Both the position numbers and the translations under genes were made by a program. This document shows positions 17,147 through 27,373 of a stretch of 64,000 bases of DNA, in pieces. The notes under the pieces were generated by a model that worked only from the letters and a program-made list of their open reading frames with translations, was not told the DNA's origin and did no database searches. The stretch spans positions 85,392 through 149,391 of the forward strand of contig NZ_JACHEN010000010.1 in NCBI RefSeq assembly GCF_014205875.1, in the 5' to 3' direction. This DNA is from Anaerosolibacter carboniphilus (GTDB lineage Bacteria; Bacillota; Clostridia; Peptostreptococcales; Thermotaleaceae). The first letter of the stretch is position 1. Every line of letters starts with the position of its first letter.

Positions 17147-18805
17147 ATGGAAGAAGGAATTCATATTATGATTGACCACAAAGAAAGCGTCGAAATACAA
17201 AAAGGGATGACACTTTTGGAACTGAGCAATACATATAAACATCAATATGGAACACCCATTGTGGCAGCGAAAGTGAATAATGATCTGAAAGAACTAAATT
17301 ATGTTGTAAACGAAGCCGCAAACATTGAATTTATCGATTTAACAAAAATCGACGGTATACGGATCTACCAAAGGAGCCTGGTGTTTGTATTTATTCGGGC
17401 AGCCATGGAAATACTGCCAGACAGCAAGGTCACCATTGAGCATTCACTCAGTCGAGGATTATATTGTGAAATTCACTACAAGCGACCCATCTACGAATCA
17501 GATGTTTTAGAGATTGAGGCGAGGATGAAGGAGATCGTTGAACGGGATGAGCCCATTACAAAAAATAACACGACCATTGAGGAGGCGAAGGAGATCTTTG
17601 CAGAATGGCATCTTGATCCTAAAATTAAGCTCCTTGATTATAAGACCATAACTGATATCAATATTTATTCCTGTGGATGGCTGAAAAATTATTTCTATGG
17701 ATATATGGTACCGAGCACGGGCTATCTAAAGCTATTCAAACTAAAGTACTACATGCCAGGTATTATTTTAATCCATCCGGAAAAATCCAATCCAAATCAA
17801 TTGCCTGAGTATCATGAACAGCATAAAATGGCTGCCATTTTTAAGGAATCTGCCAATTGGGCGAAAATTATGAACGTGGAGTATGTGGCCAGTTTGAATC
17901 ACTTGATTGAGCACAAAAAACATGGTGAAATCATCCGCGTTGCCGAGGCCCTTCATGAAAAAAAAATAGCTCATATTGCAGATCTAATTACCCAAAAAAA
18001 GAAAAGAATCGTGCTGATTGCTGGGCCATCCTCCTCTGGGAAAACTACATTTGCGCAAAAGCTCATCGTTCAGCTAAAGGTGAATGGCTTAAATCCTGTA
18101 TCCCTATCAACCGACGATTATTTCGTCAATCGAGAACTCACACCAAGGGATGAAAAGGGTGAGTATAATTTTGAAGCATTGGAAGCGGTGGATGTAGACT
18201 TGTTTAATGAGCACCTTACGAAACTCATCCTTGGTGAAGTCGTGGAAATCCCAAGCTTTAATTTTCAAAAGGGCATTCGTGAATATAAGGAGCGTTTCTT
18301 AAAAGTAAAAGAGGATCAACCCATTATCATTGAAGGAATTCATGGACTGAATGAGCGGTTGACGGAAGATATTCCCCATGACAAGAAATTCAAGATATAT
18401 ATCAGTGCATTAACCCAATTAAACATCGACGATCATAACAGGATCAATACCACAGATACACGATTGATCAGAAGAATTATAAGAGATAATAAATATCGTG
18501 GGAAAACTGCTCTGGATACATTAAAACTATGGGAATCGGTTCGCAGAGGAGAAGAAAAGTATATTTTCCCTTACCAAGAAGATGCTGATATCATGTTCAA
18601 TTCATCCTTAATCTACGAGTTGGCTGTTTTAAAAAAGCATATTGAACCCCTTCTATTGGAGATAAGCATGGAAGAGAAGGAATATTCTGAGGCAAAGCGG
18701 CTTCTTAAATTTTTAAGCTATTTTCTATCGATTGTAGATGATTGCCTCATCCCCAAAAACTCATTGATTCGTGAGTTTATCGGTGGAAGCTGGTTCTATG
18801 AGTAA
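17147..18805 (+). CDS. TGS-domain/uridine kinase-like fusion protein
   Basis: A 552-residue protein with an N-terminal TGS-like and threonyl-tRNA synthetase-like second domain (about 1-200) joined to a uridine kinase/phosphoribulokinase P-loop domain (about 270-490). The P-loop is GPSSSGKTT from G293; STDDYFVNRELTP follows, then IEGIHGLNE. The fusion is common in Clostridia and Bacteroidetes, and the phosphate acceptor is unproven, though a nucleoside is likely. The GTG at 17123 could also start the frame, but GGGGAGG at 17131-17137 points to the ATG at 17147. A terminator at 18830-18853 ends the unit. Confidence 0.85.
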   Translation: MEEGIHIMIDHKESVEIQKGMTLLELSNTYKHQYGTPIVAAKVNNDLKELNYVVNEAANIEFIDLTKIDGIRIYQRSLVFVFIRAAMEILPDSKVTIEHSLSRGLYCEIHYKRPIYESDVLEIEARMKEIVERDEPITKNNTTIEEAKEIFAEWHLDPKIKLLDYKTITDINIYSCGWLKNYFYGYMVPSTGYLKLFKLKYYMPGIILIHPEKSNPNQLPEYHEQHKMAAIFKESANWAKIMNVEYVASLNHLIEHKKHGEIIRVAEALHEKKIAHIADLITQKKKRIVLIAGPSSSGKTTFAQKLIVQLKVNGLNPVSLSTDDYFVNRELTPRDEKGEYNFEALEAVDVDLFNEHLTKLILGEVVEIPSFNFQKGIREYKERFLKVKEDQPIIIEGIHGLNERLTEDIPHDKKFKIYISALTQLNIDDHNRINTTDTRLIRRIIRDNKYRGKTALDTLKLWESVRRGEEKYIFPYQEDADIMFNSSLIYELAVLKKHIEPLLLEISMEEKEYSEAKRLLKFLSYFLSIVDDCLIPKNSLIREFIGGSWFYE

Positions 18806-18829
18806 CATAATGATGAATACAGAGATGAG

Positions 18830-18853
18830 AGCAACGAATATCCGTTGCTTTTG
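18830..18853 (+). terminator. Terminator of the kinase fusion gene
   Basis: AGCAACG (18830-18836) pairs with CGTTGCT (18843-18849), then TTTGTCTTT. Confidence 0.75.
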
Positions 18854-19080
18854 TCTTTATTGGAGATCAAAAGCACGGGCTTTATGCGGAGATATCGTAA
18901 TGAAGAAAAATAATAATGGAAAGACTATAATAAAAAGTAACACCTTTCTTGATACGGATGATATAATCTATACATAGAAAGGACATTATTTTACAGAATA
19001 TATAGTACCGATATTGAAATTAACTTGATTTTAGATTAAAATATAAACAAAATTACTACTCCAAAGAGGAGGGCCTATGG

Positions 19081-19269
19081 ATGTGGACTGTTGTATATAT
19101 GGCACATAGTCAAGAAGACGCGGATAAGATTAAGACTACCTTAAGCGAAGAAGGATTTTTAGTAAAAATTAGGCCGATCGGTAAGGAAGAAAATCGGGTA
19201 TATGAAGTACTGGTACCGAATGGGGAAGTAGAGGAAGTACACGAGGTTTTAATTGACCTAGGCTTATAA
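19081..19269 (+). CDS. Small DUF2007-like protein upstream of pfkA
   Basis: A 62-residue protein (MWTVVYMAHSQEDADKIKT) with an alpha/beta pattern like DUF2007 or the small putative signal-transducing proteins. Homologues often sit directly before pfkA in Clostridia; the function is unknown. AGAGGAGGG at 19065-19073 with 7-8 nt spacing to the ATG at 19081 supports it; another ATG at 19077 is out of frame and stops early. It probably shares a transcript with pfkA, although 106 nt lie between. Confidence 0.72.
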   Translation: MWTVVYMAHSQEDADKIKTTLSEEGFLVKIRPIGKEENRVYEVLVPNGEVEEVHEVLIDLGL

Positions 19270-19375
19270 GAAAGAGCTATACTAAGGGAAAGACCTTTTT
19301 TAAAAGGGACTTTCCCTTAAGAAATGTTTAGAAATATCTGAATACATAGTATTAAGAAAGGGGACTCGAAAGAAC

Positions 19376-20338
19376 ATGCGAAAAATTGGGGTGCTAACAA
19401 GTGGTGGTGATTCACCAGGAATGAATGCCGCCATAAGAGCTGTGGTGAGATCAGCCATCTATCATGATATAAAAGTGGTAGGGATTAAAAGAGGTTATGA
19501 GGGACTCATCAATGGAGACATTGAAGATATGAATCTATCCTCGGTGGCAGATATCATTCATCGTGGCGGTACCATGCTGAGAACTGCAAGAAGCGATGAG
19601 TTTAGAACAGAAAAAGGATTTAATAAGGCTTTAAATGTCATCAAGATCTTCGGTATAGAAGGGATTGTGGTAATTGGAGGCGATGGTTCATTCAAGGGAG
19701 CAGAGAAACTGAGTCAAGCTGGTATAAGTACCGTTGGTTTGCCAGGTACCATCGACAACGATTTGGCCTATACTGACTATACCATTGGATTTGACACAGC
19801 AGTCAACACGGTGGTCAATGCCATCAGTAACATTAGAGATACATCCACTTCCCATGGAAGAGCCAACATTGTGGAGGTAATGGGAAGACATTGTGGAGAT
19901 ATTGCCCTTTATGCAGGATTGGCTGGCGGTGCAGAAAGTATTATCGTACCAGAAGAGCCGTTTTCCATCGATGAGATCTGCAAAAGACTGATTCAAGGAA
20001 GAAATCGTGGAAAGCTACATAGCATTATTATTCTGGCTGAGGGTGTACTGAATGATGCCAACGAGCTTGCGAAGGCCATTGTAGAGAAAACGGGCGCAGA
20101 TACAAGACTGACAACCCTAGGGCATATACAAAGGGGCGGAAGTCCAACAGCTTTTGACAGAAATCTGGCAAGCCGTATGGGTGGCAGAGCAGTGCAACTG
20201 ATGATGGAAAACAAAACCAGCCGTGTTGTGGGCATCAAAGGTAATGAAATTATTGATTTAGATATTTCAGAAGCTCTTTCCATAAAGAAAGAAATCAATA
20301 AAGATATGTTTGAATTGGCAAAAATATTATCAATTTAG
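19376..20338 (+). CDS. pfkA: ATP-dependent 6-phosphofructokinase
   Basis: PfkA phosphorylates fructose-6-phosphate to the 1,6-bisphosphate, the committed step of glycolysis. The start [20 protein letters not shown] and the catalytic D127 in PGTIDNDL match the Bacillus enzyme in numbering. G104 in GGDGSF marks ATP, not pyrophosphate, as the donor. At 320 residues it has the length of the bacterial tetrameric allosteric form. GAAAGGGG precedes the ATG. pyk follows after 19 nt, so the two glycolytic genes form one operon. Confidence 0.97.
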   Translation: MRKIGVLTSGGDSPGMNAAIRAVVRSAIYHDIKVVGIKRGYEGLINGDIEDMNLSSVADIIHRGGTMLRTARSDEFRTEKGFNKALNVIKIFGIEGIVVIGGDGSFKGAEKLSQAGISTVGLPGTIDNDLAYTDYTIGFDTAVNTVVNAISNIRDTSTSHGRANIVEVMGRHCGDIALYAGLAGGAESIIVPEEPFSIDEICKRLIQGRNRGKLHSIIILAEGVLNDANELAKAIVEKTGADTRLTTLGHIQRGGSPTAFDRNLASRMGGRAVQLMMENKTSRVVGIKGNEIIDLDISEALSIKKEINKDMFELAKILSI

Positions 20339-20357
20339 AAAATGAGGAGGGACATGG

Positions 20358-22115
20358 ATGAGAAAGACAAAAATTGTATGTACCATAGGGCCAGCTAGTG
20401 AGAAAAAGGATGTATTGGAAAAGATCATCCTCCAAGGAATGAATGTGGCTCGTTTAAATTTTTCTCATGGAAGTCATGAAGAGCATTTAAAGCGTATTGA
20501 GGTAGTGAAGGAAGTAAGGGGAGAATTAGGTTTGCCTGTGGCCATATTATTGGATACCAAGGGACCAGAAATCAGAACAGGAAACTTTAAAGATGGAGAG
20601 GCTTTCCTGCAAGAGGGAAAAGAGTATACCCTGACTACAAGAGATCTTCCAGGTGATGAAAATATCTGTACGATTTCCTATAAAGAACTTCCTCAGGATG
20701 TAAAAAAGGGAGATAGCATTCTGATCGATGATGGTTTGATCTGTCTAGAGGTGTTAGAAGTCATTGAAAATACAGACATTAAATGTTCAATAAAAAATTC
20801 GGGTACGGTAAAGAACCACAAGGGCGTAAATGTCCCGGGGGTAAAAATCAATTTACCAGCCATTACGCAGAAGGATACCGATGATATTGTGTTTGGTATC
20901 CAAAATGATATCGACTTCATAGCGGCATCCTTTGTAAGAAAAGCTTCCGATGTATTAGAAATTAGAAAAATTTTAGAAGCCCATAATGCTGGAGATATCC
21001 AGATTATATCGAAGATCGAAAACCAAGAGGGTGTAGACAACATCGACGAAATCATCGAAATATCCGATGGAATTATGGTAGCCAGAGGAGACCTGGGCGT
21101 TGAGATCCCAACAGAACAAGTACCATTGGTGCAAAAGATGATTATCAAAAAGTGCAATGCAGTAGGTAAGCCAGTCATTACAGCCACTCAGATGCTTGAT
21201 TCCATGATTCGTAATCCAAGACCTACCAGAGCAGAGGTAACTGATGTGGCCAATGCCATTTTTGATGGAACAGATGCCATCATGCTATCTGGAGAGACAG
21301 CCGCAGGAAAGTATCCTATTGAAGCGGTAAGTACCATGGCCAATATTGCAAAAACTACAGAGGCCTCCCTTAATTATGAGCAGATTTTGAAAGAAAAGGG
21401 AATCGGTAAGGACAAAACCATTACAGATGCTATCAGCCATGCTACTTGTACGACTGCGCAAGATTTAGGGGCATCAGCCATTATCACAGCGACTTCATCA
21501 GGCCATACAGCAAGAATGGTTTCCAAGTTTAGACCAAAGGCACCGATCATTGCTACGACGACAGGGCAAAAAGTAGCTAGAAAGTTAGCTTTGACATGGG
21601 GCACTTATCCTGTGGTGATTCGAGAAGCAAAATCTACCGACGAAGTATTTGATGCAGCAATCCAGAAATCCCTTGATACAGGTCATATCAAAGGCGGAGA
21701 TTTGATCGTTATTACTGCAGGCGTACCTGTAGGTGTGGCTGGTACAACAAATACGATCAAGGTTCATATTGTAGGTGAAATCCTAGTAAAGGGTATGGGT
21801 GTCGGTAAAAACTCTGCCGTTGGCAAGGTGTCCATCGTGAACAATGTTGAAGAGGCAGAAACTAAATTCAATGACGGTGACATATTGGTTGCCGTAGCTA
21901 CTGACAAAGACATGGTGAAGTACATGGAAAGAGCAGCAGCCATCATTGTTGAAGAAGGCGGATTGACCTCCCATGCAGCCATCGTTGGCTTACATTTAGG
22001 TATTCCTGTGATTGTGGGCACCGCCAATGCTACGACCATATTAAAAGATGAAATGATGGTAACCGTTGACAGCATCAGAGGATTGGTGTACCAAGGAAAA
22101 GCCAGGGTATTATAA
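20358..22115 (+). CDS. pyk: Pyruvate kinase with C-terminal PEP-utiliser domain
   Basis: Pyk transfers phosphate from PEP to ADP. The core starts [14 protein letters not shown] and carries the active-site segment [17 protein letters not shown], then [18 protein letters not shown]. At 585 residues it is about 110 longer than the basic form, because of a C-terminal PEP-utilising swivel domain (about 480-585, with [11 protein letters not shown]) as in Bacillus and Geobacillus. Whether that domain is phosphorylated is not known. AGGAGGGAC precedes the ATG. It ends the dnaE-pfkA-pyk neighbourhood with a strong terminator. Confidence 0.97.
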   Translation: MRKTKIVCTIGPASEKKDVLEKIILQGMNVARLNFSHGSHEEHLKRIEVVKEVRGELGLPVAILLDTKGPEIRTGNFKDGEAFLQEGKEYTLTTRDLPGDENICTISYKELPQDVKKGDSILIDDGLICLEVLEVIENTDIKCSIKNSGTVKNHKGVNVPGVKINLPAITQKDTDDIVFGIQNDIDFIAASFVRKASDVLEIRKILEAHNAGDIQIISKIENQEGVDNIDEIIEISDGIMVARGDLGVEIPTEQVPLVQKMIIKKCNAVGKPVITATQMLDSMIRNPRPTRAEVTDVANAIFDGTDAIMLSGETAAGKYPIEAVSTMANIAKTTEASLNYEQILKEKGIGKDKTITDAISHATCTTAQDLGASAIITATSSGHTARMVSKFRPKAPIIATTTGQKVARKLALTWGTYPVVIREAKSTDEVFDAAIQKSLDTGHIKGGDLIVITAGVPVGVAGTTNTIKVHIVGEILVKGMGVGKNSAVGKVSIVNNVEEAETKFNDGDILVAVATDKDMVKYMERAAAIIVEEGGLTSHAAIVGLHLGIPVIVGTANATTILKDEMMVTVDSIRGLVYQGKARVL

Positions 22116-22137
22116 AAATTTTAGAAGTAGAAGTGCA

Positions 22138-22166
22138 CAGCCGAACCGATAAAGGTTCGGCTGTTT
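22138..22166 (+). terminator. Terminator of pfkA-pyk
   Basis: CAGCCGAACC (22138-22147) pairs with GGTTCGGCTG (22154-22163), 6-nt loop, then TTT. Confidence 0.85.
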
Positions 22167-22250
22167 GCATAAGCTTATAAATAGGATATAATCAAATAGT
22201 AGGTTATATGTCCTAGGAAAAGGGTATTGAATATCAAGGAGGTGCATAAG

Positions 22251-22676
22251 ATGTATGTAAATGACGCATGGATTCGTGTAAGATATGAGGAAACCGACCA
22301 GATGGGTGTTGTATACAATGGCAATTATTATACCTGGTTTGAAGTGGGCAGATCAGAGTTTTTTCGATCCTTGGGATATACCTATGCCCAGATGGAGAGA
22401 GAAGGAATGATTTTGCCAGTTATTGAAAGCGGCTGTATCTATAAAACACCTGCAAAATATGATGATGAAATATTGATCAGAACAACAATCAAAGGATTGA
22501 AGGGTATACGGATAGAATTTCAGTATGAAGTCATTCATAAAGAAGATGGAGAGTTATTGGCTACGGGAAAAACGATTCATGCTTTTGTTGACAAAAGCCT
22601 AAAACCAGTAAATTTTAAGAAGATGAATCCAAAAATATGGGAGATTCTACAAGATTGCATGAAAGAGGTGGAGTGA
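22251..22676 (+). CDS. Acyl-CoA thioesterase, YbgC/4-HBA hotdog family
   Basis: The 141-residue protein carries the hotdog motif RYEETDQMGVVYNGNYYTWFE, in which the aspartate of TDxMGVVY is the catalytic residue of 4-hydroxybenzoyl-CoA thioesterase-like enzymes. It should hydrolyse short or aromatic acyl-CoA; the substrate is not fixed. AAGGAGG at 22237-22243 fixes the ATG at 22251 rather than the earlier TTG at 22227. The fxsA start overlaps the end by a few bases, so the genes are translated together, with the aldo/keto reductase after them. Confidence 0.85.
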   Translation: MYVNDAWIRVRYEETDQMGVVYNGNYYTWFEVGRSEFFRSLGYTYAQMEREGMILPVIESGCIYKTPAKYDDEILIRTTIKGLKGIRIEFQYEVIHKEDGELLATGKTIHAFVDKSLKPVNFKKMNPKIWEILQDCMKEVE

Positions 22677-22677
22677 C

Positions 22678-23073
22678 ATGCTAATGCGTCTTATTTTACT
22701 CTTTACGATGGTACCCTTGGTAGAACTGGCTATTTTGTTTAAATTAAATCAATACATTGGACTGGGTTATACTTTGGGAATTGTCATCTTCACAGGGGTT
22801 CTGGGCGCTTATTTGGCCAAATCCCAAGGCAATCAAATCCTGTCTCGAATCAGACTGGAGATGGGGGAGGGAAGGATGCCAGGAGATGAATTAATCAATG
22901 GATTGTGCGTATTAATTGGAGGGGCCATGCTTCTTACCCCGGGGATTTTGACCGATACAGCAGGATTTATCCTCGTGATTCCAGCCACCAGACATGTGGT
23001 AAAAATATATATCAAGAATAAATTTAAAAAGATGATTGATGAAGGAAGGGTAAACTTCTACTTCCGATGGTAA
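22678..23073 (+). CDS. fxsA: FxsA family membrane protein
   Basis: A 131-residue protein with three to four hydrophobic segments and the FxsA signature: PLVELAILFKLNQYIGLGYT near the start, then GAYLAKSQG, and GAMLLTPGILTDTAGF. E. coli FxsA affects exclusion of phage T7 by the F plasmid; its cellular role is otherwise unknown. The gene starts one base after the thioesterase TGA, with GAGGTGG as the ribosome site inside the upstream gene. A second in-frame ATG lies two codons downstream. Confidence 0.88.
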   Translation: MLMRLILLFTMVPLVELAILFKLNQYIGLGYTLGIVIFTGVLGAYLAKSQGNQILSRIRLEMGEGRMPGDELINGLCVLIGGAMLLTPGILTDTAGFILVIPATRHVVKIYIKNKFKKMIDEGRVNFYFRW

Positions 23074-23092
23074 TGATAGGGGATGAGACGAA

Positions 23093-24100
23093 ATGGAAAA
23101 AAGAATTTTAGGAAAGACGGGACTAGCAGTGTCCGTCATCGGTTTTGGAGGTATTCCGTTACAGCGGGTGGATCAGGAGATGGCAAGGAAAATGATCCAA
23201 AAGGCTTCTCAACTGGGCATCAATTTTATCGATTCTGCAAAAGGTTATACGGTTAGTGAAACGTTGATTGGACATGGGCGGAAAGGTGAACGAGAGAATT
23301 GGGTGATTGCTACAAAATCCATGGCAAGAAGCTATGACGCCATGAAAGCAGATGTGGCAAGTAGTTTAGGGAGCTTTCAGACTGACTATATAGACTTGTA
23401 TCAACTGCATAACGTTCGAACGCAAGAACAATATGATGAAGTCATGGGAGAGAATGGAGCCTATAGAGCATTGTTAGAGGCGCAGCAGGAAGGAAAGATT
23501 GGACATATTGGTTTTACCACCCATGATGTCCATATGTTGGAGAAAGCCATAGAATCAGGATATTTTTCTACGGTTCAGTTTCCTTATAATATCGTTGAAA
23601 ATCAAGGAGCAGCACTTTTCGAGAAGGCCAAGGCTGCAAATATTGGGGTTATCGTTATGAAGCCCATGGCAGGTGGTGCCATAGATCAGGGTAGCTTAGC
23701 TCTGAAATATATTGTAGAAAATCCTAATGTTACAACAGCGATTCCAGGAATGGATAGTCTGAATCAAATTGAAGAAAATGCTGCTGTAGGCAAGCAAAAG
23801 GAACCCCTTACCTCTGAAGAAAGAGAACAAATCCAGAAGATTGCCCTAGCATTAGGCGAGACTTTTTGCAGGAGATGTGGATACTGTGGGCCTTGTCCTC
23901 AAGGAATTGATATATCGACGCAGTTTCTTTTGGAAGGGTATTATTTAAGATATGACCTAAAGGATTGGGCGAAGGAGAGATATGTCGCCGTAGGAAAGAA
24001 TGCAAGCGACTGTATCGAATGCGGCATGTGTGAACCTAAATGCCCTTATGATTTACCAATTCGTAAAATGCTGCAAAGAGTTAAGGAAAATTTGTCCTAG
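23093..24100 (+). CDS. Aldo/keto reductase with C-terminal ferredoxin-like motif
   Basis: A 335-residue AKR barrel: GFGGIPLQ at the start, FIDSAKGYTVSE with the catalytic aspartate and tyrosine, a lysine in VIATKSM, and a histidine in LYQLHNVR. The last 70 residues add cysteine motifs CRRCGYCGPCPQGI and CIECGMCEPKCPYDLPI, like one or two [4Fe-4S] sites in the MBL/YdbC-type oxidoreductases common in anaerobes. It may therefore use ferredoxin or an internal cluster as well as NAD(P)H (inference). It follows fxsA after 19 nt. The substrate is unknown. Confidence 0.88.
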   Translation: MEKRILGKTGLAVSVIGFGGIPLQRVDQEMARKMIQKASQLGINFIDSAKGYTVSETLIGHGRKGERENWVIATKSMARSYDAMKADVASSLGSFQTDYIDLYQLHNVRTQEQYDEVMGENGAYRALLEAQQEGKIGHIGFTTHDVHMLEKAIESGYFSTVQFPYNIVENQGAALFEKAKAANIGVIVMKPMAGGAIDQGSLALKYIVENPNVTTAIPGMDSLNQIEENAAVGKQKEPLTSEEREQIQKIALALGETFCRRCGYCGPCPQGIDISTQFLLEGYYLRYDLKDWAKERYVAVGKNASDCIECGMCEPKCPYDLPIRKMLQRVKENLS

Positions 24101-24407
24101 ATTTGCAAAATTAACACAGATTTATTGGTATAAAGTTCTAAATTATGTATAATAATCTATAGTAGCTTTTGTTTAAAAGTGAAAGTGGTAACTGATTCTA
24201 ATTTTCGTGGCACAAGAAATTTTGGTGCCATATTTTTTTGGAAAATTATCGAACCTCGATGAAGGTTTCATTGATGGGCGTAGGGATGGACGACCCTGTC
24301 CATCCGTTGAACGGCATGATTTGATGTATAAGAACGACACTTTGTTGATTCTAAACCTTATAATGTATAAAAAAGAGAAAGATGGTGATTCATCTTTCTC
24401 TTTTACA
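24101..24407. other. Intergenic region between convergent genes
   Basis: I see no convincing gene. Its last part (24369-24404) is the terminator of the GerMN gene. The short open frame in the middle has no ribosome site and no recognisable protein. Confidence 0.5.
24369..24404 (-). terminator. Terminator of the GerMN-domain gene
   Basis: AAAAGAGAAAGATG (24371-24384) and its exact complement (24391-24404) form a 14-bp stem; read on the minus strand it is followed by a T-run. Confidence 0.85.
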
Positions 24408-25769
24408 TTACTGAACTTCTGGGTTGATAAATAAAGGCTTTTTCATACTATCAGCTAGATTCATATCTCCCAATGTATTTACAGGTTGACCTTCTACAAG
24501 GATTTGCACTTTGTTTACGACGATGATGCTGGTATAACTATAAACAATGGCATCTACCATCATTTTTTGTAAATCAGGGCGATCAATGTATACGCTCGTA
24601 AATTCTTTGGATAAATTCAATATCAGTTGATCCTCTGTTAAGGTATGGCTGACAAGATTCACTTTTTGAGGAATCGGTGCCATTAGACCCGCTACTTTTT
24701 GCCCGCCTACTTCACCAGTTCTTAATGCATGAAAGATATTTTCATAGATCATGTTTTGATCACTCAGGCTGACTGGAACAAGGAGTGTTCTGTTTTGCTG
24801 CTGATTTAACCCAAGGTATACCTTAGGATTGATATCGGCACTGAAAACTTCTCGCGTGCTCATACCGCCGAAAATATTATCAGATTCTTTTCCGTTTACT
24901 AAGAACTTTACCTTGTTAACACCAGGTATAGCTGTCATAGCATTGACAAAGCTCTTTACAGCAACTTTTCCAGCAGCATCTTGATTGAAACTCTCTAAGT
25001 CAGAGCCTAGATGAAGGATCGCAGTACCTTGACGGATTTGAATCTTACTCACACCAGGGATGGAGGATTGGAAGCCTAATACATCAGATCCTTTTCTCAT
25101 TTGATCAATGGTAGCTCTCAGTGGCGCACGACTTGAAGTAACAAAGCGGGTTACAGGAACCATATACTGTGAGTTTTGAGAATCAGGGAAGAACAATGTT
25201 ACTCCCATTTTTCCTTTGCCTGCTATATTGGTTGCAGGGATATAAGGAGAAATGGTAGAATAGGTTATGTTTAAAGCCAATGGCTCTAGCTGTTTTAGCT
25301 CTTGGGCGGTACCATAGATGCGGAAAACATAGCTTCCATCAGGTAACCCAAGCTTTTGTTGGGATAAATCCAACTGATACGCCGCTTGGTCTTCGATGTT
25401 GTTTTTATTTTCTGGAGCTGTTTGAACAAAATCAGAAGCCGATAATGTTTTTATCGTTTGGTTGTCCTGAAGAATCTCAAGGATCAGTAGATTATCTGAT
25501 TCATAGGTTAGTGCTTGTGGTTTACTGCTTCGAATGTAAAACGAATAGCTAGAAGGGTTTTCTAGATCAAAAACTTCTGAATCGCCAGCATAGACAAGCT
25601 CAGCAGGAGAAACTTTGGTTGGCAGCTTAGGCCCTTGGAATTTTGGCATTTGGATTTTGGGCAATTTGAATGAAACATTCATATTTAAGCCATTTTTTTC
25701 GATAGGGATAGTTGTTGCCGTAACGCAAATAATACCTACAAGACAAAGATTTAATAGTGATCGAAGCAT
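24408..25769 (-). CDS. Exported protein with two GerMN domains
   Basis: The protein has an N-terminal hydrophobic signal (MLRSLLNLCLVGIICVTATT), a ~150-residue beta-rich module (about 45-170), and two GerMN domains (about 185-310 and 315-450), marked by VTLFFPDSQNSQYMVPV and LLVPVSLSDQNMIYENIF with the ending AIVYSYTSIIVVNKVQILVE. GerM of Bacillus is a sporulation and germination lipoprotein of the SpoIIQ/AH channel. Here the role in sporulation is inferred from the domain. AAGGAGG 6 nt before the ATG at 25769 selects it over the upstream TTG. The gene is monocistronic and divergent from rlmD. Confidence 0.82.
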   Translation of the reverse strand: MLRSLLNLCLVGIICVTATTIPIEKNGLNMNVSFKLPKIQMPKFQGPKLPTKVSPAELVYAGDSEVFDLENPSSYSFYIRSSKPQALTYESDNLLILEILQDNQTIKTLSASDFVQTAPENKNNIEDQAAYQLDLSQQKLGLPDGSYVFRIYGTAQELKQLEPLALNITYSTISPYIPATNIAGKGKMGVTLFFPDSQNSQYMVPVTRFVTSSRAPLRATIDQMRKGSDVLGFQSSIPGVSKIQIRQGTAILHLGSDLESFNQDAAGKVAVKSFVNAMTAIPGVNKVKFLVNGKESDNIFGGMSTREVFSADINPKVYLGLNQQQNRTLLVPVSLSDQNMIYENIFHALRTGEVGGQKVAGLMAPIPQKVNLVSHTLTEDQLILNLSKEFTSVYIDRPDLQKMMVDAIVYSYTSIIVVNKVQILVEGQPVNTLGDMNLADSMKKPLFINPEVQ

Positions 25770-26005
25770 AAGATTCCTCCTTAAATTCAAAGCTTGTCCA
25801 AGATTTATTTTCTACTTTCATTATAAGGGATTTTTTTAAAAGGGAAAAGGGGACTAACTTCACATTTTTATCCAAATTCTAGGAAAATTTATTTTTCATA
25901 TCAAGAGCAACCCTTTTCTGTTATACTGAGCGTCAGCGAAGGATCTAAAAATCAAGGAAATTATGAGGGGTATTCATACAGAGATTTATGCAAGGAGAGA
26001 AAAAA

Positions 26006-27373
26006 ATGAAAAACAATATCGTTGAAAAGAACAAAATCTACGAAGTACATATAGATGATATCGGTCATAACGGCGAAGGGATTGGCCGCATTGAAGGGTT
26101 TACTGTATTTGTCCAAGGCGGTGTGCCGGGAGATGATCTGAGGGTAAAGATCGAATTGGTAAAGAAAAACTATGCCGTGGGAAAAATCATTAAGTTGGTA
26201 GCGCCATCACCCAGTAGAATCATCCCTGTCTGCCCTATCGCCGATACCTGTGGCGGATGCCAAACGCAGCACATCGATTACAAAGAGCAGCTGCGGTTAA
26301 AGACCAATACGGTAAAAGCCAACATTGAACGGATTGGGAAGTTGGAAGGGGTATTGATCCACGATACCTTGGGAATGGAAGAGCCTAGCCGATATAGAAA
26401 CAAGGCACAATTTCCTGTGGGCAATCTAGACAATGAAGTGGCGATCGGATTCTACAAGAAGGGAACCCATGAGATCGTCAATACCTCCAGCTGTTACATT
26501 CAACATGAAGTCAACGACCGAATCGTAGAAGTCCTAAGAGAATATATGGAGCGATATAAGGTATCCGCCTTCGATGAGGAGAACGGTATGGGTTTGATCC
26601 GTCATATCCTTACGAAAGTAGGGTTTACCACCGGAGAGATCATGATCGTATTGATCACCAATAGAAGAAAAATTCCTCATCAGGAAGAACTCATTCAAGC
26701 ATTGATTAGTGAAGTTCCCGAGATTAAGAGCATCGTCCAAAACATCAATATGAAAAAGACCAACCGAATACTAGGGGACGAATGTATTACCCTATTTGGT
26801 GATGATAAGATCGTAGATTATATAGGAAGCTTGAAGTTTCATATCTCCGCTCTATCTTTCTTCCAAGTAAATCCTATGCAGACCAAGGTATTGTATGAAA
26901 AGGCCCTGGAATATGCGGGGTTGACAGGAGAGGAGACTGTATTTGATGTATATTGCGGTATCGGCACCATTTCCCTATTTTTAGCTCAGAAGGCAAAAAA
27001 GGTCTATGGTATAGAAATCGTGGATGCCGCCATCGAGGATGCCAAGGAAAATGCAAGGATCAATGGCGTGGAGAATGCAGAATTCTTTGTAGGGAAGGCA
27101 GAAGAAGTGGTCCCACGGCTTTACAAAAAAGGAATTACTGCCGATGTAGTGGTGGTAGATCCACCTAGAAAAGGATGTGAAGAAGAGGTACTGGATACCA
27201 TTGTGAAGATGAATCCCAAAAGAGTAGTCTATGTCTCCTGTAACCCAAGTACTTTGGCTAGGGATTTGAAGTATTTGGATGAAAGGGGCTACAGGACTGT
27301 AGAGGTACAGCCTGTAGATATGTTCCCTCACACCACACATTGCGAAGCGGTTGTGAAAATTGAGCGTGTCTGA
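26006..27373 (+). CDS. rlmD: 23S rRNA (uracil-5-)-methyltransferase RlmD/RumA type
   Basis: The 455-residue protein has a TRAM RNA-binding domain at the N-terminus, a [4Fe-4S] cysteine motif (CPIADTCGGC), the SAM-binding VFDVYCGIGTISLFLA, DPPRKGCEEE, and catalytic C412 in VYVSCNPSTLARDL. It methylates a uracil in 23S rRNA. AAGGAGAG at 25991-25998 points to the ATG at 26006. The 3' end (27331-27373) encodes HTTHCEAVVKIERV and is the point where the backbone ends and the accessory region begins; six divergent copies of this coding end recur between 52.9 and 63.1 kb. No terminator follows the stop. Confidence 0.93.
   Translation: MKNNIVEKNKIYEVHIDDIGHNGEGIGRIEGFTVFVQGGVPGDDLRVKIELVKKNYAVGKIIKLVAPSPSRIIPVCPIADTCGGCQTQHIDYKEQLRLKTNTVKANIERIGKLEGVLIHDTLGMEEPSRYRNKAQFPVGNLDNEVAIGFYKKGTHEIVNTSSCYIQHEVNDRIVEVLREYMERYKVSAFDEENGMGLIRHILTKVGFTTGEIMIVLITNRRKIPHQEELIQALISEVPEIKSIVQNINMKKTNRILGDECITLFGDDKIVDYIGSLKFHISALSFFQVNPMQTKVLYEKALEYAGLTGEETVFDVYCGIGTISLFLAQKAKKVYGIEIVDAAIEDAKENARINGVENAEFFVGKAEEVVPRLYKKGITADVVVVDPPRKGCEEEVLDTIVKMNPKRVVYVSCNPSTLARDLKYLDERGYRTVEVQPVDMFPHTTHCEAVVKIERV
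27331..27373 (+). other. Probable integration site in the rlmD 3' end (attL-like)
   Basis: The last 14 codons of rlmD begin CACACCACACATTGCGAAG. The same segment (CACACCAxGCATxxTGAG plus the remaining codons to the stop) starts inside each of the six repeat units at 52958, 55319, 56542, 58901, 60022 and 62986. Homology with the units starts at the CAC codon, so recombination within CACACCAxxCAT is inferred. Direct proof of integration is lacking. Confidence 0.55.

Noticed and set aside
18771..18977. A 68-codon frame after the kinase fusion gene
   Set aside because: It starts inside the kinase gene, has no ribosome site, and contains the kinase terminator hairpin.
24207..24434. A 75-codon frame between the aldo/keto reductase and GerMN genes
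   Set aside because: No ribosome site, no recognisable protein, and its end is the GerMN terminator and coding end in antisense.
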